DNA from: Phycisphaerae bacterium
Lineage (GTDB): Bacteria; Planctomycetota; Phycisphaerae; UBA1845; Fen-1342
DNA length: 64,000 bases
NCBI GenBank assembly: GCA_017999985.1
Contig: JAGNKU010000005.1
Coordinates: forward strand, 284,627 to 348,626
Reading direction: 5' to 3'
A program made the translations under genes and the position numbers. Below the pieces are notes generated by a model, which did no database searches, was not told the origin of the DNA, and worked only from the letters and a program-made list of their open reading frames with translations. Positions 27,851-35,519 of the stretch are shown here, piece after piece (position 1 is the first letter of the stretch; every line of letters starts with the position of its first letter).

Positions 27851-29123
27851 GGTGGCGCCATTCGCCCTCCACCAGCGTGCCGGCGGCGCGGCCGCGCACC
27901 TTCCAGCCGTCGAATGGCGTGTTGCGGCTCTTCGAGCGCATCTGCTCCGCATCCACGGTCCACTCGACCTCGGGATCGATCAGCGTCACGTCCGCCGGCT
28001 GACCGACGTTCAACGTGCCGCCGGGCACGCCGAGGAGCTGCGCCGGCCGCGTGGACATCGCCCGCACAAGCTGCGGCCAGCCGATGAGCTTCGACTCGAT
28101 GAGCGCGCGGATGAACAGCGGCAACGCCGTCTCCAGTCCGATGATGCCGAACGGCGCATAGGCGAACTCGTGCTCCTTGCTCTCACGGCCGTGCGGCGCG
28201 TGGTCCGTGACCAGGCAGTCGATCGTCCCGTCGCGCACGCCTTGCAGACAGGCTTCGACGTCCGACTTGCCGCGCAGCGGCGGCTTCATCTTGTAGTTCG
28301 TGTCGAACCCGCCGCAGGCCTCGTCCGTCAGCAGCAGATGGTGCGGGCAGACCTCGGTCGTCACGCGCTGGCCGGCCTGCTTCGCCCCCCGCACAAGCTC
28401 CACCGCGCCGCGCGTCGAGACATGCGCCACGTGGTAGCGCACCCCGGCCTGCGCCGCCAGCGTCAGGTCGCGCTGCACCATCACGACCTCGGACGCCGCC
28501 GGGATGCCGGACAGACCCAGCCGCGTCGCCGTCGTGCCGCTGTGCATGCAGCCGCTGCCGGCCAGCGCCGGATCCTCGCAATGCTGGATGAACAACCGAT
28601 CGAACATGCTCACGTAGCGCATCGCCCGCAGGCACACGCCGGCATCCGCGACCCCGTCGCCGTCGTCGCTGAACGCAATCGCCCCGGCGCGGACCATCAG
28701 CCCGATCTCGGCCAACTCCTTGCCCTGTCGGCCGTGCGTCAAGGCGCCAATCGGGTAAACCCGCGTGTGCGCCGACCGCGCCGCCTGCCGCAGGACGAAC
28801 TCGATCGCCGAGTCGTTGTCCAGCGGTGGGTCGGTGTTCGGCATGCACGCGACCGCCGTATAGCCGCCCGCCGCGGCCGCCGCCGTCCCGGTCTCGATCG
28901 TCTCGTTCTCTTCGTAGCCCGGCTCGCGGAGGTGGACATGCATGTCGATCAGGCCGGGCGTGACGAGCAGCCCGCCCGCGTCGACCACCTCGTCCGCGGA
29001 CTGCGGCGCGGACCTGCCCACGCCGGCGATCCGTCCGTCCTTGATCGCCAGATTGGTGACCTCGTCGATTTCCTGCGCGGGATCGATCACCCGCCCGCCG
29101 CGAATCAGAATGCTGTTGGCCAT
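27825..29123 (-). CDS. pyrC: Dihydroorotase
   Basis: A 432-residue type I dihydroorotase of the amidohydrolase superfamily, forming dihydroorotate from carbamoyl-aspartate in pyrimidine synthesis. Metal-site residues are visible in DMHVHLREPG (with the nearby ETGTAAAAAGG segment) and the catalytic Asp in VTDHAPHG. The ATG at 29123 is preferred over GTG 29135. The final codons and the stop lie inside an octamer-repeat element: the end reads TGA-TAA, both supplied by the repeat. It is separated from pyrR-pyrB by about 2.5 kb. Confidence 0.95.
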   Translation of the reverse strand: MANSILIRGGRVIDPAQEIDEVTNLAIKDGRIAGVGRSAPQSADEVVDAGGLLVTPGLIDMHVHLREPGYEENETIETGTAAAAAGGYTAVACMPNTDPPLDNDSAIEFVLRQAARSAHTRVYPIGALTHGRQGKELAEIGLMVRAGAIAFSDDGDGVADAGVCLRAMRYVSMFDRLFIQHCEDPALAGSGCMHSGTTATRLGLSGIPAASEVVMVQRDLTLAAQAGVRYHVAHVSTRGAVELVRGAKQAGQRVTTEVCPHHLLLTDEACGGFDTNYKMKPPLRGKSDVEACLQGVRDGTIDCLVTDHAPHGRESKEHEFAYAPFGIIGLETALPLFIRALIESKLIGWPQLVRAMSTRPAQLLGVPGGTLNVGQPADVTLIDPEVEWTVDAEQMRSKSRNTPFDGWKVRGRAAGTLVEGEWRHRDGEKVRI

Positions 29124-29233
29124 CGTCGTCGCCACTCGCTCAGAGCCGCTGTGCTACACCGCCGCCACGGCGTGCCGAGGTATGATACTGTCCCCCGCGG
29201 CGACGTGCAGCCGCCCGTTTCGGAGAAGCCGGA

Positions 29234-30133
29234 ATGACACCGCCCGCCGACGTCCTTGCCGACCGCCTGCGCCGCGGACCGCTGGTGCTCGATGGCGCCA
29301 TGGGGACCGAGCTGGAACGGCGCGGCGCGGGTCGGCCGGTGCCGCTCTGGTCGGCGGGGGCCCTGCTGGACGCGCCGGAGGTGGTGGCGGCTATTCACGC
29401 GGAATACGCGGCGGCGGGTGCGGACATTCTCGTCGCGAACACGTTCCGGACGAACCCGCGGGCACTGCGGGCGGCGGGCCGGCTCGCGGACGGGCCGCGG
29501 TTGAACCAGTTGGCCGTGGAGCTGGCCCGGCGGGCGGCAGGGGCGCACAACGTGATCGTGGCGGCGAGCGTCGCGCCCGTCGAGGACTGCTACTGCCCGG
29601 AGCGTGTGCCGGTGGAGTCCGAGCTGCGCGCCGAGCACCGGCAGATGGCGGCGTGGCTGGCGGCGGCCAAGCCCGATCTGATCTGGATCGAGACGATCGG
29701 CACGCTTCGCGAGGCCCGCGCGGCGGCCGAGGCGGCGTGCGCGTGCGGGCTGCCATTCGTCGCATCCTTCGTCGTGCAGGAAAGCGGAGACCTGCTGGGC
29801 GGCGAACCGCTGGCGGACGCGGTCGCGGCGATCGAGCCGCTGGGGCCGGGCGCGGTGGGGCTGAACTGCATTCCGCCGCGTGGCCTGACAAGGCTGCTAC
29901 CGCGGCTGCGGGAGCTGACGGAACGGCCGGTATGTGCGTATGCGCACATCGGCAACCGCGACCCGATCCCCGGGTGGAGCTGCGCGCAGGACGCATCGCC
30001 GACGGAATACGCGGTGTACGCGGCCGGATGGCTCGCGGCGGGGGCGCAGATTGTGGGCGGCTGCTGCGGCACGACCCCGGCACACATCCGTGCTGTACGC
30101 GCGGTCGTGAATCGACGTGCCGACCGGGCCTGA
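29234..30133 (+). CDS. Homocysteine S-methyltransferase family protein
   Basis: The 299-residue barrel belongs to the cobalamin-independent-style zinc methyltransferases (MetH N-terminal domain, MmuM, BHMT). Zinc ligands are Cys in VGLNCIPP and the pair in GGCCGTTP. LDGAMGTELERRG opens the protein and ANTFRTNP follows, both typical. The methyl donor may be S-methylmethionine or betaine; the sequence does not decide. GGAG precedes the ATG. It diverges from pyrC. Confidence 0.9.
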   Translation: MTPPADVLADRLRRGPLVLDGAMGTELERRGAGRPVPLWSAGALLDAPEVVAAIHAEYAAAGADILVANTFRTNPRALRAAGRLADGPRLNQLAVELARRAAGAHNVIVAASVAPVEDCYCPERVPVESELRAEHRQMAAWLAAAKPDLIWIETIGTLREARAAAEAACACGLPFVASFVVQESGDLLGGEPLADAVAAIEPLGPGAVGLNCIPPRGLTRLLPRLRELTERPVCAYAHIGNRDPIPGWSCAQDASPTEYAVYAAGWLAAGAQIVGGCCGTTPAHIRAVRAVVNRRADRA

Positions 30134-30155
30134 CCGGCTTTCGTACCGGGATTCG

Positions 30156-30183
30156 CCACAGAGACACCGAGGACGCACAGAGG
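30156..30183. repeat. Degenerate CACAGAG repeat
   Basis: Three imperfect repeats of the core CACAGAG/CACCGAG run in tandem, 22 bases after the methyltransferase stop. They resemble the dispersed CACAGAG tracts known in other genomes. The 134-base gap holds nothing else except the ribosome site of the next gene. Confidence 0.5.
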
Positions 30184-30267
30184 CGGCGCGGTTCGGCCAC
30201 CCGCACTTGCCCGCCGCGCCACGCCGGGACATCATCCGGCGAACTTTGTGAAGTTGGAGGAACGCCC

Positions 30268-30993
30268 ATGACCGCGTATCGCCTCGCCCGGCTCGCAATC
30301 GCCCTGAGCATCGTGACCCTCGTCCTCTGCGGCCTCGGCGCCGGACGGGCCCCGCAACCGCCGGCGACCGCCCCTGTCGCCGATCCAGATCCGGCCCGTT
30401 TTGCCAAGGCGATCGACGAATTCGAGCGCTGGGACAGCCGCAACAGCCCGCCGGATAGTCCGGTGCTCTTCGTCGGCAGCTCCACCATCGTCGGCTGGAA
30501 GACGCACGAGAGCTTTCCGAAGCTGCCGGTGATCAATCGCGGCTTTGGCGGCGCGCATCTGTCGGACGTGCTGCACTACTTCGACCGCGTCGTGAAGCCC
30601 TACCCGGCCCGCGTGATCCTGCTCTACGCCGGCGACAACGACATCGCCGACGGCAAGACGCCGGAACGCTTGCGGGACGACTATCGCACGTTCGTGCAGC
30701 GTGTGCGCGCGCTCCTGCCGGACACGCCGGTCATTTACATCTCGATCAAGCCCAGCACGCTGCGCTGGGCCCAATGGCCGCAAATGAAGGCCGCGAACGC
30801 CCTGATCAAGGAGATGTCCGACGCAAGCCAGCATCTCTATTTCGCCGACACGGCGACGCCGACGCTCGGCGAAGACGGCACCCCGCGCAAGCAATGGCTC
30901 AAGGACGACGGCCTGCACCTGAGCGACGAAGGCTACCGCCAGTGGACAGAGATCGTCGCCCCGTTGATCGAGCAGGCGCTGAAGGCGAAGTAG
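30268..30993 (+). CDS. Exported SGNH/GDSL-family hydrolase
   Basis: The 241-residue protein has a signal peptide (about 1-27, hydrophobic core ending near GLGAGRA) and an SGNH esterase domain. Block I Ser is in FVGSSTIVGW, the Gly block in NRGFGGAHLSDV, the Asn in LLYAGDNDIADG, and the catalytic Asp-x-x-His in DDGLHLSDEGY. Such enzymes deacylate polysaccharides or lipids. A strong GGAGG precedes the ATG. The gene converges on the nitroreductase. Confidence 0.9.
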   Translation: MTAYRLARLAIALSIVTLVLCGLGAGRAPQPPATAPVADPDPARFAKAIDEFERWDSRNSPPDSPVLFVGSSTIVGWKTHESFPKLPVINRGFGGAHLSDVLHYFDRVVKPYPARVILLYAGDNDIADGKTPERLRDDYRTFVQRVRALLPDTPVIYISIKPSTLRWAQWPQMKAANALIKEMSDASQHLYFADTATPTLGEDGTPRKQWLKDDGLHLSDEGYRQWTEIVAPLIEQALKAK

Positions 30994-31053
30994 CGCGCTG
31001 CAACCGACTGGACTGACTGCGGATGTGTGAAGCCCGCCGCGGCAGCTCGATAG

Positions 31054-31078
31054 GCGCGCCCCCTTTTCACCTTATCAC
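31054..31078 (-). repeat. Octamer-repeat element overlapping the nitroreductase stop
   Basis: Read on the minus strand, GTGATAAG GTGAAAAG is followed by GGGGGCGC. It shares the units and the trailing G-tract with the plus-strand copy at 27756. The TGA stop of the nitroreductase and a following in-frame TAA both lie inside the first unit. Confidence 0.65.
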
Positions 31079-31584
31079 TTCTTCGCGCCGCCGCCGAAGC
31101 TGTCCCAGTGCAGGACCTCGCCCAGCGCGCGCTTCGCGGGCGTCGGCGTCTCGCCGCCGTGGCCGACCGCGATCAGCGAGATGAGCTTGTATTCCGCCGG
31201 CGCGCCGCACGTCGCCAGCACCTGGGCCGCGTAGGCCTTCTTGTCGCCGGCGACCCAGCACGTCGCGAGGCCCAGCGCCGTCGCCGCGATCATGATCTGT
31301 GTCGTCGCCGCGCTGCCGTCCTCGAGGTAGTACGTCGTTGGGCGGCACAGCACGACGATGCACGCCGACGCGTCGGCGATGAACTTGCCATGGTCGGCGA
31401 GGTGGGCGAGTTGCCGCAGCTTCGCGGGCTGCGTTACGACGACAAACTCCCACGGCTGCTCATTGCGGGCAGTCGGGGCGAGCCGCCCCATGTTCACGAT
31501 CTGCGAAAGCTGCTCGCGCGTCACCGTGCCGGACTTGTACTTGCGCACGCTGCGGCGTTTGGCCAGCGCTTCGAGGGCATCCAT
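31075..31584 (-). CDS. Nitroreductase-family protein
   Basis: The 169-residue protein has the fold of FMN-dependent NAD(P)H nitroreductases. The opening RRSVRKYKSGTVTREQLSQI and GRLAPTARNEQPWEFVVV are the FMN-phosphate and dimer motifs, and GLATCWVAGDKK is the second flavin segment. The substrate is unknown. Length is short but within the family. Stop codons come from an octamer repeat. pyrB is 36 bases upstream on the same strand. Confidence 0.9.
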   Translation of the reverse strand: MDALEALAKRRSVRKYKSGTVTREQLSQIVNMGRLAPTARNEQPWEFVVVTQPAKLRQLAHLADHGKFIADASACIVVLCRPTTYYLEDGSAATTQIMIAATALGLATCWVAGDKKAYAAQVLATCGAPAEYKLISLIAVGHGGETPTPAKRALGEVLHWDSFGGGAKK

Positions 31585-31620
31585 GGTGTGTATCTCCAGC
31601 CGGCCCCGGGGCGGCCGGCG

Positions 31621-32604
31621 TCAGGCGCTACGCACTTCGTCTTCGCGTTGGGCGGCACCGGTGTTGGCCTGCTGACACAGGAACAGCACCGCCATCCGGA
31701 CCGCCAGGCCGTTCGTCACCTGGCGCAAAATGCTCGAGCTCGGCCCGTCGGCGACGTCCGCCGCCAGCTCGATGCCGCGGTTCACGGGGCCCGGGTGCAT
31801 GATGAGCACGTCGGGTTTGCACTGCTTGAGCCGCTCGCGGTTCATGCCGAAGAGGCGGACGTATTCGCGGGCGGACGGGAAGCCGCTGTCGGTCATGCGC
31901 TCCTTCTGGATGCGCAGCATGTTGACGACGTCCATCTCGGGCAGCACGCCCTCGAAGTCCGACGTGACGCGGGCGCCCATGTCCTCGAACGAGCGCGGCA
32001 CCAGCGTCGGCGGGCCGACCAGCGTGACCTTCGCGCCAAGCTTCTGCAGGCCGCGGAGGTCAGAACGCGCCACGCGCGAGTGCACGATGTCGCCGACGAT
32101 CGCGACGTTCAGCCCGTCGATGCGGCCCTTGCGCTCACGGATCGTGAACAGGTCGAGCAGCCCCTGCGTCGGGTGCGCGTGCTGGCCGTCGCCGGCGTTG
32201 ATGACGCAGCACTTCACGGCCTGCGACAGGTGCAGGGCAGCGCCGGCCGCGGGGTGGCGCAGGACCATGATGTCAACACCCATCGCCTCGATATTGCGGG
32301 CCGTGTCGAGCAGCGTCTCGCCCTTCTTGGTCGACGACACCTTCTCGGAAAAGTCGATCACGTCGGCCGACAGGCGCTGCGCCGCCAGCTCGAAGCTCAT
32401 GCGCGTCCGCGTGCTGTCCTCGAAGAACATGTTGACGACGACCCGGCCGCGCAGGGCCGGCACCTTCTTCACGCTGCGGGTCGAGACCTCCTTGAAGCCT
32501 TCCGCCGTGTCGAGCACGTGCAGGATTTCTTCGCGGCTGAGGTCCGCGAGCGCCAGCAGATCCTTCCGCGTCCAGACCGGCCTGTCACTCGCCGCTGCGG
32601 TCAT
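31621..32604 (-). CDS. pyrB: Aspartate carbamoyltransferase catalytic chain
   Basis: The 327-residue catalytic chain joins carbamoyl phosphate to aspartate in pyrimidine synthesis. The carbamoyl-phosphate site is in DSTRTRMSFE (about 63-72), and HPTQGLLDLFT and MHPGPVNRG are the aspartate and domain motifs. A regulatory chain (PyrI) is not adjacent. Its start overlaps pyrR by 20 bases, so translation is probably coupled. Confidence 0.97.
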   Translation of the reverse strand: MTAAASDRPVWTRKDLLALADLSREEILHVLDTAEGFKEVSTRSVKKVPALRGRVVVNMFFEDSTRTRMSFELAAQRLSADVIDFSEKVSSTKKGETLLDTARNIEAMGVDIMVLRHPAAGAALHLSQAVKCCVINAGDGQHAHPTQGLLDLFTIRERKGRIDGLNVAIVGDIVHSRVARSDLRGLQKLGAKVTLVGPPTLVPRSFEDMGARVTSDFEGVLPEMDVVNMLRIQKERMTDSGFPSAREYVRLFGMNRERLKQCKPDVLIMHPGPVNRGIELAADVADGPSSSILRQVTNGLAVRMAVLFLCQQANTGAAQREDEVRSA

Positions 32605-33121
32605 ACAGTTGTACCTCGTCCACGCCGTCCACTTCGGCGAGCTTGACCTTCACGACATGGTGCGACTCGGTGTCGGTCCGCAGCCCGACGAAATCGGGCT
32701 GGATCGGCAGCTCGCGCCGGCCGCGATCGACCAGCACGGCCAGGCGGATCGCCTGCGGCCGGCCAAAATCCGTCAGCGCGTCGAGCGCCGCGCGGATCGA
32801 GCGACCGGTGTAGAGCACGTCATCGACCAGCACGAGCCACGTGTCGGTGATGTCAAAGTCGATCTCTGTGCCACGGACGATCGCATTCGGCCCGATCGTC
32901 GTCAGATCGTCACGGTAGAGCGTGATATCGAGCACGCCGTAGTGCGCCGGCTTCACCCCCGCTTTCTCCAGCAATGGCAGCAGGCGCTTGGCGAGTGTCT
33001 CACCGCGGCGCCGAATGCCCACGACCGCAACCGGGACGTCACTGGGCGCGGCCCCCGCAATCGCCCGGGCCAGCTTCGCCAGGGTGTCCTGAACTTCACG
33101 TTGATCCAGTAGGAGTGTCAT
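32585..33121 (-). CDS. pyrR: PyrR: pyrimidine regulator / uracil phosphoribosyltransferase
   Basis: The 178-residue PRTase-fold protein has the PRPP loop LVLVDDVLYTGRSIRAAL (about 98-115). In Bacillus-type systems PyrR binds pyr mRNA with UMP and causes termination, and also makes UMP from uracil. I did not find a clear PyrR-binding antiterminator upstream, so the mode of regulation here is open. It overlaps pyrB by 20 bases in a two-gene unit and diverges from sat. Confidence 0.95.
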   Translation of the reverse strand: MTLLLDQREVQDTLAKLARAIAGAAPSDVPVAVVGIRRRGETLAKRLLPLLEKAGVKPAHYGVLDITLYRDDLTTIGPNAIVRGTEIDFDITDTWLVLVDDVLYTGRSIRAALDALTDFGRPQAIRLAVLVDRGRRELPIQPDFVGLRTDTESHHVVKVKLAEVDGVDEVQLYDRSGE

Positions 33122-33206
33122 GGCCCATAGCCTACCGGCAGGCGGCGGGCCGCAAAAGGGGGCCGCCCACCGCCGGATGCGCCGCCATTTCGCGCCGCAG
33201 CCCGCC

Positions 33207-33223
33207 GCGGCTATAATCGCCGC
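33207..33223 (+). promoter_or_regulatory. -10 element within an inverted repeat upstream of sat
   Basis: TATAAT at 33212-33217 lies within a seven-base loop between GCGGC and GCCGC arms, in the 187-base pyrR-sat divergent region. No good -35 is seen at 16-18 bases. The arms might place the -10 under a regulator, but the palindrome is short. Confidence 0.4.
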
Positions 33224-33308
33224 TTTGCATCGGCACGCGCCGAAACCGCTTCACACGGCGCCCAGCGCTGCAGCCGGCGAAGCGCATCCTTGCGTATCGG
33301 AGACTCGC

Positions 33309-34478
33309 ATGAGTGACCATGGCCTGATCCCGCCGCACGGCGGAAAGCTCATCAACCTCGTCGTCGAACCCGCCCGGGCAGTCGCCTTGAAGGCGTCGGC
33401 GGAGCGGCTGCCGCGGATCCAACTCGGCGAGCGCGAGCAGTGCGACCTGGAGCTGTTGGCGATCGGGGCGCTGAGCCCGCTGACGGGATTCATGGGCGAG
33501 GCCGACTTTCACAGCGTGTGCGACACGATGAAGCTGACCAACGGACTGCCGTGGTCGGTGCCGATCCTGTGTCCGGTCGACCGGGCGACGGCGGACAAGC
33601 TGGCGATCGGGCAGACGGTGGCGCTGACGGACGACCGCAGCCGGCTGCTGGCCGTGCTCACGGTCAAGGAGAAGTACGCCCACGACAAACGCAAGGAGGC
33701 GGAGAAGGTCTTCCGGACCACGGACACCGCGCACCCCGGCGTCGCGGTGACGATGGCGCAGGGCGACGTGTGCCTGGCGGGCCCGCTCGAGGTCCTCACG
33801 CCGCGGCACGACCCCGAGTTCGCGGACCGGCGCCTGACGCCGGCGCAGACGCGGGCGGCGTTCGCGGAGCGCGGCTGGGCGACGGTGGTCGCGTTTCAGA
33901 CGCGCAACCCGATTCACCGGGCGCATGAGTACATCACCAAGTGCGCACTGGAGATCTGCGACGGCCTGCTGATCCACCCACTGGTCGGTCAGACGCAGAA
34001 GGGCGACATCCCGGCCGACGTGCGCATGAAGTGCTACGAGGTGCTGCTCGCGAACTACTACAACGCGAAGAACACTTTCCTGTCGGTGCTGCCGGCGGCG
34101 ATGCGCTACGCTGGGCCGCGCGAGGCGATCCTGCACGCGATCCTCCGTAAGAACTACGGCTGCACGCACTTCATCGTCGGCCGCGACCACGCCGGCGTGG
34201 GCAACTACTACGGCACCTACGACGCCCAGAAGATCTTCGACGAGGTCGATCCCGCGGCGATCGGCATCCAGCCGCTGAAGTTCGAGCACACGTTCTGGTG
34301 CAAGAAGTCCGGCGCAATGGCCAGTGACAAGACGACCAACAGCACCAAGGAAGAGCGCGTCTTCCTGTCGGGCACGGCGGTGCGCGACATGCTGGCGAAG
34401 GGCCAAAGGCCGCCGGTGGAGTTCACGCGGCCGGAGATCGCGGACATTCTGATCGAATCGATGCGGAAGAGCTCATGA
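33309..34478 (+). CDS. sat: Sulfate adenylyltransferase (ATP sulfurylase)
   Basis: The 389-residue enzyme makes adenosine phosphosulfate from ATP and sulfate. The active-site motif QTRNPIHRAHE and the second GRDHAGVGNYYG are intact. It is the single-chain Sat type found in sulfur-oxidising/reducing and many assimilating bacteria, unlike CysDN. There is no fused APS kinase and no APS reductase nearby, so the use of APS is unknown. CGGAG precedes the ATG. Its stop overlaps the nrnA start by four bases (ATGA). Confidence 0.96.
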   Translation: MSDHGLIPPHGGKLINLVVEPARAVALKASAERLPRIQLGEREQCDLELLAIGALSPLTGFMGEADFHSVCDTMKLTNGLPWSVPILCPVDRATADKLAIGQTVALTDDRSRLLAVLTVKEKYAHDKRKEAEKVFRTTDTAHPGVAVTMAQGDVCLAGPLEVLTPRHDPEFADRRLTPAQTRAAFAERGWATVVAFQTRNPIHRAHEYITKCALEICDGLLIHPLVGQTQKGDIPADVRMKCYEVLLANYYNAKNTFLSVLPAAMRYAGPREAILHAILRKNYGCTHFIVGRDHAGVGNYYGTYDAQKIFDEVDPAAIGIQPLKFEHTFWCKKSGAMASDKTTNSTKEERVFLSGTAVRDMLAKGQRPPVEFTRPEIADILIESMRKSS

Positions 34479-35500
34479 CGACCGACCCCCTGACCGCTGA
34501 CCCGGCGGTGGTGCCGGCGGAAGTGTGTGCGGCGCTGCGCGGCGCGCACGAGATCGCGCTCGTCGGCCACGTGACGCCGGACGCCGACGCGATTGCGTCG
34601 CTGGGTGCGCTGTGGCTGGCGCTGCCCGAGCTGGGCAAGCGGGCGCACCTGGTGCTGCCGGACGGCACGGTATCGCGGAACCTGCGCTTTTTGCTGCGCT
34701 ACGCGGGCCTGCGCGGGGCGCACGCGAACGACGTCCGCGCGTGCGACCTGATCGTCGCGCTGGACACCGCGAAGGACCGGCGGCTGAACGGCACCGAGCA
34801 CCTCACCGCGCTCACCAGCATCCCGATCCTCAACATCGATCACCACGCCACGAACACGCAGTTCGGCCGCTGGAACTGGATCGTCGACCACGCCAGCAGC
34901 ACGTCGGAGCTGGTGTACGGCGTGCTGCGGGCGCTGGGCTGCACGATCACGCCGACGATCGCCACGCTGCTTTACGCCGGGCTGCACTCGGACACACAGG
35001 GCTTCGCGCTGTCCAACACCGGGCCGCACGCGCTGCAGGTGGGTTACGAACTGGCGCGCGCGGGCGCTGCGATTCCCGAGATCTGCGAGCGGCTGCATCG
35101 CAGTCGCAGCCACGGCGAGTTCGAACTGCTGAGCCTGATCTACCGCAACACGCAAGTCAGCGAAGACGGGCGCCTGGCCTGGAGCACGGCGACCTTCGCC
35201 GAGATCGCCGCGACGGGCTGCACGGCGGCGGACATCGACGACCAGGTCGAGGTGCCGCGCTCGATCGAGGGTGTCGCGGTGGCGATCCTGTTCACCGAGG
35301 GCCGGCAAGGCAAAGTCCGCATGAACTTCCGCGGTGAAAGCGGCATCTCCGTGCTGGAGCTGGCGCAGCAGTTCGGCGGCGGCGGACACCAGGCCAGCGC
35401 CGGCGCGATCCTGGACGGCGACATCCCATCCATCACGGCCCGCGTGCTGCCGGCGGCCCGGGCGTTCGTCGCCGGCCTGCCGCCACGACGGGCCGAGTAA
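34475..35500 (+). CDS. nrnA: DHH-family oligoribonuclease / pAp phosphatase
   Basis: The 341-residue DHH/DHHA1 protein has Asp-rich motif I in HVTPDADAIAS, motif II around LIVALDTAKDRR, and the DHH triad in NIDHHATN. The C-terminal DHHA1 domain ends in QFGGGGHQASAGA. NrnA-type enzymes degrade short RNAs and remove the 3'-phosphate of pAp, a by-product of PAPS use. The four-base overlap with sat supports the pAp role. The symbol is by family likeness and was not tested. Confidence 0.88.
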   Translation: MTTDPLTADPAVVPAEVCAALRGAHEIALVGHVTPDADAIASLGALWLALPELGKRAHLVLPDGTVSRNLRFLLRYAGLRGAHANDVRACDLIVALDTAKDRRLNGTEHLTALTSIPILNIDHHATNTQFGRWNWIVDHASSTSELVYGVLRALGCTITPTIATLLYAGLHSDTQGFALSNTGPHALQVGYELARAGAAIPEICERLHRSRSHGEFELLSLIYRNTQVSEDGRLAWSTATFAEIAATGCTAADIDDQVEVPRSIEGVAVAILFTEGRQGKVRMNFRGESGISVLELAQQFGGGGHQASAGAILDGDIPSITARVLPAARAFVAGLPPRRAE

Positions 35501-35519
35501 CACGGACCGGAGGCGACGC

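Noticed and set aside
33122..33206. PyrR-binding antiterminator/attenuator leader before pyrR
   Set aside because: I looked for the PyrR-binding loop and a following terminator and found neither clearly.
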